The notes below the pieces were generated by a model that saw nothing but the letters and a program-made list of their open reading frames with translations, did not search any database and was not told the origin of the DNA. The position numbers were made by a program, and so were the translations under genes. Source: Verrucomicrobiales bacterium (lineage in GTDB: Bacteria > Verrucomicrobiota > Verrucomicrobiia > Limisphaerales > J093). From it: DNA of 64,000 nucleotides. Positions 42,467 to 49,917 of the stretch are shown in pieces. Within the stretch, counting starts at the first letter, position 1. Each line of letters begins with the position of its first letter. Where the stretch lies: contig JABTUJ010000013.1 of the NCBI GenBank assembly GCA_015075445.1, forward strand, positions 105,895-169,894, given 5' to 3'.

Positions 42467-45259
42467 ATGGCGAAAGCTGCGAAATACGTTTACCGGTTTG
42501 GCAACAAGAAGGCCGATGGCGACGGCTCGATGAAACCTCTCCTGGGCGGCAAGGGCGCCAACCTGGCCGAGATGTCCCGCATCGGCCTCCCTGTGCCTCC
42601 GGGATTCACCATCACCACCGAGGTCTGCACCTACTATTACCAGAACAAGAAGACCTACCCGAAGGTCCTCGATCCTGAGGTCAAGGAAGGGGTGGCCTTC
42701 ATCGAGAAGATCATGGGCACCAAGTTCGGCGACAAATCCGCCATGCCCCTGCTCGTCTCCGTCCGCTCGGGCGCGCGGGACTCGATGCCCGGCATGATGG
42801 ACACCATCCTCAACCTCGGTCTCAACGACCAGACCGTGGTGGCCCTGGTCAATGCCACCAAGAACGAGCGCTTTGCCTGGGACTGCTACCGTCGCTTCGT
42901 CCAGATGTACGGCGACGTCGTCATGGGCGTCCAGAAGCGGCCGGACGAAGACCACGAGCCCTTCGAAGTCGTCATCCACGAACTCAAACACGAGCGTTAC
43001 CACGCCGACATCGAGGACACCAAGCTCACCGTGGAGGATCTCCAGGAGCTCGTGAAACGTTTCCAGGGGCTCATCAAGGAACGCACCGGCGGGAAGGAGT
43101 TCCCCCAGGATCCCTGGAAGCAGCTCTGGGGCGCCGTCGGCGCTGTCTTCGGCTCGTGGATGAACGACCGCGCCATCGTCTATCGCCGCAAGTACAACAT
43201 CCCCTCCGAGTGGGGAACGGCCGTCAACGTCCAGGCCATGGTCTACGGCAACACCGGCGAAAACTCCGGCTCCGGCGTCGCCTTCACCCGCAACCCTGCC
43301 AACGGCGTCAAGGAGTTCTACGGTGAATTCCTGATCAACGCCCAGGGCGAGGACGTCGTCGCCGGCGTGCGCACCCCCGAGCCCGTCGCCCAGCTCGCCA
43401 AGGAGATGCCCGCCGCCTACAAGGAGCTCGACAACATCCGCACCACCCTCGAGAAACACTTCAAGGACGTGCAGGATTTCGAGTTCACCATCCAGGACGG
43501 CAAGGTCTTCATGCTCCAGACCCGCAACGGCAAACGCACCGCGTTCGCCGCCCTCAAGTTCTCGATGGACATGGTCAAGGAGAAGCTCATCGACTGGAAG
43601 ACCGCCATCCGCCGGAACCCGGCCGATCAGCTCGACCAGTTGCTCGCCCCCATCTTCGACCAGAAATCCGAGAAGGCCGCCCCCGTCATCGCCACCGGCC
43701 TCCCCGCCGGCCCCGGCGCCGCCTCCGGCAAGATGTATCTGAACGCCGATCGCGCCGATGCCGCCGCTGCCAAGGGCGAGAAGGTCCTGCTCGTCCGCAA
43801 CGAGACGACGCCCGAAGACCTGCGCGGCATGATCGCTTCCGAAGGCATCCTCACCGCCAAGGGCGGCGTCAGCTCCCACGCGGCGCTGGTGGCCCGGCAG
43901 ATGGGCAAGGTGTGCGTCTGCGGCGCCGGCGCCCTGCAGATTGATTACGCGGCCAAGACCCTCACGGTGAACGGCCAGACCTGGAAGGAAGGGGATTACC
44001 TGTCCATCAACGGAACCCTCGGCAACGTGTACGGCGGTGAGATCAAGACCGCCGCCTCCGAGATCGTCCAGGTGCTCGTCGAGAAATCCCTCGACGGCAA
44101 GTCCAGCACGACCTACGGCCTGTTCAAGACCCTCATGGATTGGTGCTCGAAGGTCACCCGCCTCCAGGTCCGCACCAACGCCGACACCCCCGACCAGACC
44201 GAGAACGCCATCGCCTTCGGCGCCACCGGCATCGGCCTCACCCGCACCGAACACATGTTCTTCGAGGGGAACCGCATCGACGCGATGCGCGAGATGATCC
44301 TCGCGGACAATGTGGCCGACCGGAAGAAGGCCCTCGCCAAGCTCCTCCCCTATCAGAAGGAGGATTTCGTCGGCATCTTCAAGGCCCTCAAGGGCTATCC
44401 CGCCACCATCCGGTTCCTGGATCCGCCGCTGCACGAATTCCTCCCGCACGAGGAACCCGCCCAGAAGGATCTCGCCGCCAAGATGGGTGTGCCCGTCGAG
44501 AAGATCCAGCAACGGGTGAAGGAACTCCACGAGTTCAACCCCATGCTCGGCTTCCGCGGTTGCCGCCTGGGCATCGTCTATCCCGAGATCTCCGAGATGC
44601 AGGCCCGCGCCGTGTTCGAAGCGGCCGCCGAAGTCCAGAAGGCCGGCATCAAGGTGAAGCCCGAGGTCATGATCCCGCTGGTCGGGTTCAAGCGGGAACT
44701 CGATCTCCAGGTCGACGTCGTCCATCGCGTCGCCAAGGAAGTCATGGCCGAACACAAGGTGAAGCTGAACTACCTGGTCGGCACCATGATCGAAGTCCCA
44801 CGCGGCGCGCTCACGGCCGACGAGATCGCCCAGACCGCCGAGTTCTTCAGCTTCGGGACCAACGACCTCACCCAGACCGCGCTGGGCATGAGCCGCGACG
44901 ACTCGGGCTCGTTCATCCCGGCGTACACCGAGGCCGAGATCATCAAGAAGAATCCGTTCGCCTCCATTGACCAGACCGGCGTGGGCCAGCTCATGAAGAT
45001 CGCGGTCGAGAAGGGCCGCAGCACGCGCCCGGACATCAAGCTGGGCATCTGCGGCGAACACGGCGGCGACCCCGACAGCGTGAAGTTCTGTCACAAGGTC
45101 GGGCTCAGCTATGTGAGCTGCTCGCCGTTCCGCGTCCCGGTGGCGCGTCTGGCGGCGGCGCAGGCCGCCCTGGAGGAAGAAGCCGCAGCCAAACCCAGAC
45201 CCGCGGCCTTCTCCGCTTCCGCCCGCTCCGCCGCCAAGAAACCGGCGAAGAAGAAGTAG
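42467..45259 (+). CDS. ppdK: Pyruvate, phosphate dikinase
   Basis: 930 residues from ATG 42467. It interconverts pyruvate, ATP and Pi with PEP, AMP and PPi. The N-terminal ATP-grasp part has [20 protein letters not shown] and [20 protein letters not shown]; the phosphohistidine motif is [18 protein letters not shown] with His near 471; the PEP-binding barrel has [16 protein letters not shown] and [11 protein letters not shown] near 859. A Lys/Ala-rich C-terminal tail of ~35 residues is unusual. A TTGACA-like element lies at 42384-42389 upstream, and strong hairpins follow the stop, so it appears monocistronic. In fermenters it serves PPi-dependent glycolysis or gluconeogenesis. Confidence 0.96.
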   Translation: MAKAAKYVYRFGNKKADGDGSMKPLLGGKGANLAEMSRIGLPVPPGFTITTEVCTYYYQNKKTYPKVLDPEVKEGVAFIEKIMGTKFGDKSAMPLLVSVRSGARDSMPGMMDTILNLGLNDQTVVALVNATKNERFAWDCYRRFVQMYGDVVMGVQKRPDEDHEPFEVVIHELKHERYHADIEDTKLTVEDLQELVKRFQGLIKERTGGKEFPQDPWKQLWGAVGAVFGSWMNDRAIVYRRKYNIPSEWGTAVNVQAMVYGNTGENSGSGVAFTRNPANGVKEFYGEFLINAQGEDVVAGVRTPEPVAQLAKEMPAAYKELDNIRTTLEKHFKDVQDFEFTIQDGKVFMLQTRNGKRTAFAALKFSMDMVKEKLIDWKTAIRRNPADQLDQLLAPIFDQKSEKAAPVIATGLPAGPGAASGKMYLNADRADAAAAKGEKVLLVRNETTPEDLRGMIASEGILTAKGGVSSHAALVARQMGKVCVCGAGALQIDYAAKTLTVNGQTWKEGDYLSINGTLGNVYGGEIKTAASEIVQVLVEKSLDGKSSTTYGLFKTLMDWCSKVTRLQVRTNADTPDQTENAIAFGATGIGLTRTEHMFFEGNRIDAMREMILADNVADRKKALAKLLPYQKEDFVGIFKALKGYPATIRFLDPPLHEFLPHEEPAQKDLAAKMGVPVEKIQQRVKELHEFNPMLGFRGCRLGIVYPEISEMQARAVFEAAAEVQKAGIKVKPEVMIPLVGFKRELDLQVDVVHRVAKEVMAEHKVKLNYLVGTMIEVPRGALTADEIAQTAEFFSFGTNDLTQTALGMSRDDSGSFIPAYTEAEIIKKNPFASIDQTGVGQLMKIAVEKGRSTRPDIKLGICGEHGGDPDSVKFCHKVGLSYVSCSPFRVPVARLAAAQAALEEEAAAKPRPAAFSASARSAAKKPAKKK

Positions 45260-45265
45260 GGGACC

Positions 45266-45358
45266 GCACGCGCCACGCGTGCCCGCCCCGGCACCTCGCC
45301 GGGGCGAATCCAGCAGCGAAGTCTGTCCCAGCCGCCCCGGCCCACCGGGGCGGCTTTT
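45266..45358 (+). terminator. Triple-hairpin region ending in a Rho-independent terminator
   Basis: Three hairpins follow ppdK: GCACGCG/CGCGTGC (45266-45282), CGCCCCGGC/GCCGGGGCG (45284-45306), and a perfect 10-bp stem GCCGCCCCGG/CCGGGGCGGC (45331-45354) with a CCCA loop and TTTT at 45355-45358. The last is a textbook intrinsic terminator. Confidence 0.85.
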
Positions 45359-45365
45359 GCATGCT

Positions 45366-45600
45366 GCCGGTTGCCTTGGATGTCGTAATACACTCGGGTC
45401 TTGTCCACGCGCAGGGGGCATTGCGGTTGACGCAGGCCTCGCAGCCGTTTGGTGCGGCTCTTGCCTATGGCGAGACGATCTTCACGAGTTCCACCGATGC
45501 TCGGCTTCCGCGGCAGTGCGCCATGGCTTGGAAAGCGTGTCGCAGGGAGCGGGTCCGGCCGTCGCGGTATGCCACTAACGGCATCGCCGGGCACACCGCG
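45366..45600 (-). pseudogene. RelE/ParE-family toxin remnant
   Basis: On the minus strand, IGKSRTKRLRGLRQPQC then LRVDKTRVYYDIQGNR (45470 to 45366) looks like the C-terminal half of RelE/ParE-type toxins (KRLRGxRxPQYRLRVxxxRVFYDV). No start or N-terminal half can be read in the same frame; upstream patches are in other frames. It is truncated on one side by the ppdK terminator region. Function is presumed lost. Confidence 0.4.
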
Positions 45601-45624
45601 GGACGCCCGGCGACCTCGATGCGT

Positions 45625-45870
45625 TCACGTCCGCGCCCACCGCACAAACTCGCCCCACGGTGCCAGGATCGCTTCAAGTGCCGGGGGCAATCCCACCGGC
45701 GGTGCTGCGGGGTTGAGCCGAGCGACAACTTGCCCGAGTTGGAACGGGTCCATCCGATCCTCGTGAGGGAGCGAGGCGCCGTTACGGGCTTGCCAACGCT
45801 TGTAGCCGCGCGCGAAGGCCGCGTGGTCCTTGTCCTCGGGGATGATGACGACTTGGCAGCGCCGCGGCAC
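45625..45870 (-). CDS. Small protein downstream of the OLD-like ATPase
   Basis: 81 residues from GTG 45870, 17 bases downstream of the ATPase stop. It begins VPRRCQVVIIPEDKDHAAFA, which resembles the start of TOPRIM/DUF4276-type partners of OLD-like ATPases, and ends in LPPALEAILAPWGEFVRWA. It is far shorter than such partners (about 200 residues), so it may be an internally deleted remnant. The N-terminus supports a link to the ATPase; the rest is unrecognised. Confidence 0.4.
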   Translation of the reverse strand: MPRRCQVVIIPEDKDHAAFARGYKRWQARNGASLPHEDRMDPFQLGQVVARLNPAAPPVGLPPALEAILAPWGEFVRWART

Positions 45871-45886
45871 GCAGGTCCTCGGTTGG

Positions 45887-47161
45887 TCAGTTCCCGGCCG
45901 CGCCAGCCGGTGCGGGAGTCTGCACCCATCCACGGGCCACCAGTTCCGACAAGGGGATGGCCGAGTCGGACACGCTTTCAATCCGAGTGGACACGCGTCG
46001 ACAACGCGTCGTGCCCAAGGCCGTCCGTTCCAGCCAGCGACCCGCTTGCTCGGCGTACAGGTCGAGCGACACCGGATGATGGCTGGTGATCACAGCCTGG
46101 AGCTGTCCGTCTGCGGCAGCATCGTGGATCCGATGCAGGAGAGGCTGGATCTCGGAAAGACCCAAGAAGTTCGCAGGCTCGTCAATGACGATCAGGCTGC
46201 GCCAGGCCCTTGCGACGGCCAAGGCGTGTTCGAGGATGATCATGGCTCGCTGTCCCGCCGACAGTTCGTCGAGCCGCAACTTCATCTCGACGCCTTGGGC
46301 TTTGAACACCCCGATTGCAGTCTTCAAAGCGCCTTCGGGTGGCAATTGGAACAGGGCCAACTCCGGCAGCATTCCATCCACGAGTGAGCGCTCAGCCTCG
46401 CGGCACGCCAGACCCTCTGCACCCAAAAGGTGAAGAAGCCATCCTGCGAAATTGCTACCGTTGAAACTGATCATCGGTTGCTCGGTACGCGTTTCCGCAG
46501 AAACGCTATCCGGATTGATGCCGAGAACCACCGCGTGCTCGAAGAAACGGCGGAAACGCTGGAGAAGCCGGTTCTCCGCTCGCGGTGGGATCTTGGGTAT
46601 CCCCGAGTAAAGCCAATCGCCCAACATCTGGGGCCCGGCCGATCCATTGTCTCTGTAGAGCTGCGCCTTGAACGTTGGAGCTCCGCTCGGAGAAAGATCG
46701 TTCGTGTCGAGCCGCCCCAGATAGAGCGGCCTGCCTTCAAAAGTGAGCTTCTCCTCAACAATACGGTTCTTTTCCCTGAGGCGATCGTGGCTGACCCGCA
46801 GCCGGTAGCTGTAAAGACCGGCCGCGATCAGTTCCTGACCGGTGCCCGCCTGCGGGAACCGGACATCAAGCTCAAAGAGCTGTTCCGTCCGGGTATCCCA
46901 ACGCGTCAGGCCGGTCGTCGGGAAGAGATTGTCAACCGTGTTCCTTTGGGCAAGCAAGTCGGTCAGACACCTGATCGCCTCCAGTACCGTCGTCTTGCCG
47001 GACCCGTTAGGGCCCACGAGCAGCGTGAAGGCATCGAACTCCAAGGTGAAGCTCTGGAGGCACTTGAAGTTCTCGGCGTAGAACCGCGTCAGCCTGGCGG
47101 CAGGAATAGCGCCTGGACCACCCCACAGCAAGCCCGCAATCCTGTCCGGGCACCTCCACAC
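45887..47161 (-). CDS. AAA ATPase, OLD/RecF-like (ABC-type head)
   Basis: 424 residues from GTG 47161; the family homology starts near residue 24 (LTRFYAENFKCLQSFTLEF), where a CTG at 47092 overlaps the stop of the upstream gene. Walker A is LLVGPNGSGKTTVLEAI, the signature-like motif LSAGQRAMIILEHAL, Walker B SLIVIDEPANFLGLSEIQPL and the switch ITSHHPVSLDLY. Such stand-alone ATPases pair with TOPRIM nucleases in defence or DNA-repair systems. It sits between a small conserved protein (upstream) and the 81-residue ORF (downstream) on the same strand. Its frame is intact although its surroundings are decayed. Confidence 0.8.
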   Translation of the reverse strand: MWRCPDRIAGLLWGGPGAIPAARLTRFYAENFKCLQSFTLEFDAFTLLVGPNGSGKTTVLEAIRCLTDLLAQRNTVDNLFPTTGLTRWDTRTEQLFELDVRFPQAGTGQELIAAGLYSYRLRVSHDRLREKNRIVEEKLTFEGRPLYLGRLDTNDLSPSGAPTFKAQLYRDNGSAGPQMLGDWLYSGIPKIPPRAENRLLQRFRRFFEHAVVLGINPDSVSAETRTEQPMISFNGSNFAGWLLHLLGAEGLACREAERSLVDGMLPELALFQLPPEGALKTAIGVFKAQGVEMKLRLDELSAGQRAMIILEHALAVARAWRSLIVIDEPANFLGLSEIQPLLHRIHDAAADGQLQAVITSHHPVSLDLYAEQAGRWLERTALGTTRCRRVSTRIESVSDSAIPLSELVARGWVQTPAPAGAAGN

Positions 47162-47415
47162 GCCCTGCTGCCAACTCCGTTTGAGGCGACACGGCGGCGG
47201 AGACGCCTCGGGGAAACCTCCAATCGCGTGACATGCACGAGATGGATGAAGTGCGCCGATCCATCACCCTCAGCCACCGCGATGGACGTACCACCGGGCA
47301 GCAGCCAGACCCATGCGGGATGCGGGACGTCCAGGGCCTTCTGTTCGGCAAGCTGAACGCGAAAGGGCACGAAGGGCGTTGCGGTCAGCGATTGCCGCAG
47401 ATGCGCCAGCATCAT
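47089..47415 (-). CDS. Small conserved protein upstream of the ATPase
   Basis: 108 residues from ATG 47415; ATG 47412 is also possible. The first ~70 match a widespread family of short proteins beginning LRxxLTATPFxPFRVxLA (here LRQSLTATPFVPFRVQLAEQ), followed by LDVPHPAWVWLLPGG and ending in a strand, LVHVTRLEV. No function is known for the family. The C-terminal ~30 residues overlap the ATPase frame and look like read-through. The stop coincides with the likely ATPase start (CTGA), suggesting coupling. Confidence 0.6.
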   Translation of the reverse strand: MMLAHLRQSLTATPFVPFRVQLAEQKALDVPHPAWVWLLPGGTSIAVAEGDGSAHFIHLVHVTRLEVSPRRLRRRVASNGVGSRACGGARTGLRACCGVVQALFLPPG

Positions 47416-47589
47416 GCGCGGAAGGTGGCGGGACCATGGCCAGTTGTCAACGGCGCCGCGACACGGCGCCGCGACAGAACAACCCCCGCGCCTCGACCGA
47501 CCCGACCGGCGCGGGCCGGTTCGCGAAGATCCCGCGCCATTGCCTTCGACCGGGCTGACGCCGGCGCGACTCGCGGATGCAACCGCAGG
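47416..47589. other. Short intergenic piece
   Basis: Between the small conserved protein and the sigma-54 activator fragment. No feature was recognised; it contains a short GGCGCCGCGACACGGCGCCG inverted element at 47450-47469. Confidence 0.35.
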
Positions 47590-47765
47590 CTCGCGGGCTG
47601 GATCGCTTGGCTGGGCTTCAGGATCACCGCGCGCTCGATGACGTTCCGCAGTTCACAGTCGTTCTCCGGCCAGCCATGGCCCAACCACTCGGGCTGCGCG
47701 GCCTCGAGAACCTCCGCGATCGGCTTGTTCATGCCGAGCGCCTTCACCCTAGGAAAGGGTCGGGA
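47590..47765 (-). pseudogene. Sigma-54 activator fragment (C-terminal end of the AAA+ domain)
   Basis: The minus strand reads MNKPIAEVLEAAQPEWLGHG then WPENDCELRNVIERAVIL, which matches the region WPGNVRELxNVIERAVIL at the end of NtrC-type AAA+ domains; Gly-Asn-Val has decayed to Glu-Asn-Asp-Cys. No HTH domain follows. It is collinear with the fragment at 48843-49742 and separated from it by inserted + strand genes. Confidence 0.65.
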
Positions 47766-47866
47766 CATGCGGGTAAGGCAACGCTGGGCCAAGGTCCGTT
47801 CGTGGCTGAGTTTGAACCTGGGCGTGTGTTGACAGCCCTGGCGAGGCTGGCCATCTTGACTCACGA

Positions 47867-48085
47867 ATGAAGCAGACCGAGCTGCGGGCCCAGGAGTTGT
47901 TCCGCGAGCAATGCCGGCGCCAGATGGATCGGCCGCTCGCCACCCGCATCAAGTACGGTTTCTGTCGCACCTACAAGCCGGTGCTTGACGATGCTCCGTG
48001 GCGCGTCTTCAACTCGATGGCGGAATACCGCGCCTGGTGTGAGGCGAACCTGCCGGACTACCTCGGGTTCAAGCGCGCCCCATGA
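47867..48085 (+). CDS. Small protein paired with a nucleotidyltransferase
   Basis: 72 residues from ATG 47867 (MKQTELRAQELFREQCRRQM), with RIKYGFCRTYKPVLDDAPWR and a Trp/Tyr-rich end, EYRAWCEANLPDYLGF. No family was recognised. The stop overlaps the next start (ATGA), so it is co-translated with the nucleotidyltransferase. The two-gene layout recalls AbiEi/AbiEii or MNT/HEPN-type modules, but this partner does not match either helper family. Confidence 0.6.
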   Translation: MKQTELRAQELFREQCRRQMDRPLATRIKYGFCRTYKPVLDDAPWRVFNSMAEYRAWCEANLPDYLGFKRAP

Positions 48086-48612
48086 CCCCGCGTCCGGACT
48101 TCCACCCGCTGCAGGCGGAGGAGATCGCCCGCGCTTTCCTGGCCGCCGGTGTGGATTACCTCTTCATTGGCAAGAGTGGCGCCATCCTGTTGGGCTACCC
48201 TGGCACGACCCAGGACGTCGACCTCTTCCCGGCCCGTTCCGCCGAGAACGGGCGTCGCATGGTGGCCGCTTTGCGCACGATCGGTTTTGAGGTTGGACCC
48301 CAACTCGAGGGGGAGATCCTTGCGGGAAAGGACTTCGTACAAATCAAGACCGGTCCCTTCGACGTGGACTTGGTATTCGCACCTGACGGGATCCCCAGCT
48401 TCGCCGAAGCCAAAGCCCGCAGTCGGACGGAGGGCATCTTCCCGGTGGCCAACTTGCGCGACATCATCGCCAGCAAGCGGGCGAGCGGACGTCAGAAGGA
48501 CCGGATCGAACTCGCGCTTCTGGAGTGCTTCCGACAGGAGTATGAAAGCCGCCACGCGCCTCCGTTGCGCTCCGCCGCGGAGATCGCAACCGAGCCGGGC
48601 GGTAAGGTCTGA
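48082..48612 (+). CDS. Nucleotidyltransferase superfamily protein (DUF6036/AbiEii-like)
   Basis: 176 residues. The nucleotidyltransferase core is visible: FIGKSGAILLGYPGTTQDVD then LFP (Gly-Ser region and D-x-D), and the third acidic residue in PFDVDLVFAPDG; later NLRDIIASKRASGRQKDRIE is typical of DUF6036/AbiEii-like proteins. Relatives are toxins or antitoxins that transfer nucleotides. Intact in one frame and coupled to the 72-residue gene, the pair sits inside a broken sigma-54 activator gene and truncates a vapC-like gene, so it is probably a mobile module. Confidence 0.78.
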   Translation: MTPRPDFHPLQAEEIARAFLAAGVDYLFIGKSGAILLGYPGTTQDVDLFPARSAENGRRMVAALRTIGFEVGPQLEGEILAGKDFVQIKTGPFDVDLVFAPDGIPSFAEAKARSRTEGIFPVANLRDIIASKRASGRQKDRIELALLECFRQEYESRHAPPLRSAAEIATEPGGKV

Positions 48613-48629
48613 GCCGAATCCCGCTCCTT

Positions 48630-48797
48630 CGACCCCGGCGCGCGCTTCTGGATTTCCGCGACGCTGAACTGGGAAATCGCCACCTGCTCTTGCTGCTGAC
48701 TTGAGGTGAGCCAGGCGTACGCCGCCGCGTCGCGGGGCGAGTCCTCGTTGCAGGCGTGGAGGAGGAGGTTGGTGTCGATGCAGACTCCTGACCTCAC
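48630..48797 (-). pseudogene. PIN-domain toxin (VapC-like), truncated
   Basis: On the minus strand from GTG 48797: MRSGVCIDTNLLLHACNEDS then PRDAAAYAWLTSSQQQEQVA and ISQFSVAEIQKRA, the first third of a VapC PIN-domain RNase with its first catalytic Asp (CIDTN). The rest is replaced by sequence antisense to the nucleotidyltransferase gene, starting near 48630. No antitoxin gene is readable upstream. Confidence 0.6.
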
Positions 48798-48842
48798 GCC
48801 GGCCAGCCTGGACCTGCGCCCCGACGACTCGGGCCGTCGCCA

Positions 48843-49742
48843 TCATCTTGTGGCGCATCGAAAGGCAGATGCCCGAAAGGCGAGTTGAGTCCAACCCAGG
48901 ACTGGATGCGCGGTCCCGGCGTTGGAGCGGTGGCGACTGGGACGTTGGGGCGGTGGCTTTGGTCTCGCCAGCATGCTCACGGGAAGCCGACGGCCTGTAA
49001 GTCTCCGGCGCGGGGAAGCGGAGGACCCGCAGGTGGTGTTTGCGCATGAGCTGGAAGAAGACCCGCCGGTTCTTCTGGCCTTGCAGAGCTTGCCGCCTGC
49101 CAGGGGGCGGTCGTGCTTGTCCTGGAGGAAGCGAAGCAGCTTGACCTGGGCCGAGAGGGGGAGGGCGTCCACTTCGTCCGGGAAGAGCGAACCTCCGTCC
49201 GCCTCCCGAATGACGCCGCCCTGGGAGCCGTTCGCGCTGGTGAAAGCCCCGGCGGCGTGCCCGAACAGCTCGTTCTCGAGGAGGTCGACCGGGACGGCGC
49301 CGCAGTTCAGCGGGACAAAGGGACAACTGGCCCGAGGGCTCGAATAATGGACTGCCCGCGCGCAGAGTTCCCTGCCGGTTCCGGTCTCGCCCGCGATCAG
49401 GACGCAGGCGTCGCTGAGGGCGATCCGGAGGATCTTTCGAGTCTGTTCCAGAAACGCCGGCGATTCCCCGATGAACTCGCCGAGGTCTGGGCCGCCGTTG
49501 GCCGTCTCGGCGGCGGACCACGCCGGCCCGCGCCGAGGCGCCAGAAGTCGTCGCAGGCGAGGCTGCACGTCCGACGGCCGGAAAGGCGGCAGCAGATAAT
49601 CGCTGGCGCCTCGATCCACCAACGCGCTGATGACGTCGGGATCCTCCGCGCACGGCACCCACGACCGGGGGTGCGCACTTCCGCGCCAGCAGGCAGTCAA
49701 ACAAATCCTGCCCAGCCGCGAGCGTCGGCGGTTGACTGGCAC
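48843..49742 (-). pseudogene. Sigma-54 response regulator fragment (receiver end and AAA+ domain)
   Basis: The minus-strand frame has the end of a receiver domain (DVISALVDRGASDYLLPPFR) and most of an NtrC-type AAA+ domain: FIGESPAFLEQTRKILRIAL, Walker A LIAGETGTGRELCARAVHYS, the GAFTGA loop as GAFTSANG, and ADGGSLFPDEVDALPLSAQV then KLLRFLQDK. After about 49090 the family match is lost. GAFTSA lacks the sigma-54-contacting Gly and the receiver is incomplete at its N-terminus, so it is dead. The matching domain end lies at 47590-47765. Confidence 0.7.
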
Positions 49743-49917
49743 GCGGACTTATCGGATGGATCCATCGCACAGATTCCTCCCAGGTCAACCGGGCGTTCGC
49801 AAGGGGCCGGGGAGTCCGGCTGTCCCGGGCGTCATTCGCGGTTTCGCGCGGCGTGGACACTGTCCGGGACGATGTCGAAGGTGAGCCGGCCGGCCGACCA
49901 GAACAGGGTTGACACGC

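Noticed and set aside
42368..45421. 1,017-residue minus-strand ORF opposite ppdK
   Set aside because: Shadow of ppdK, which is complete and well conserved.
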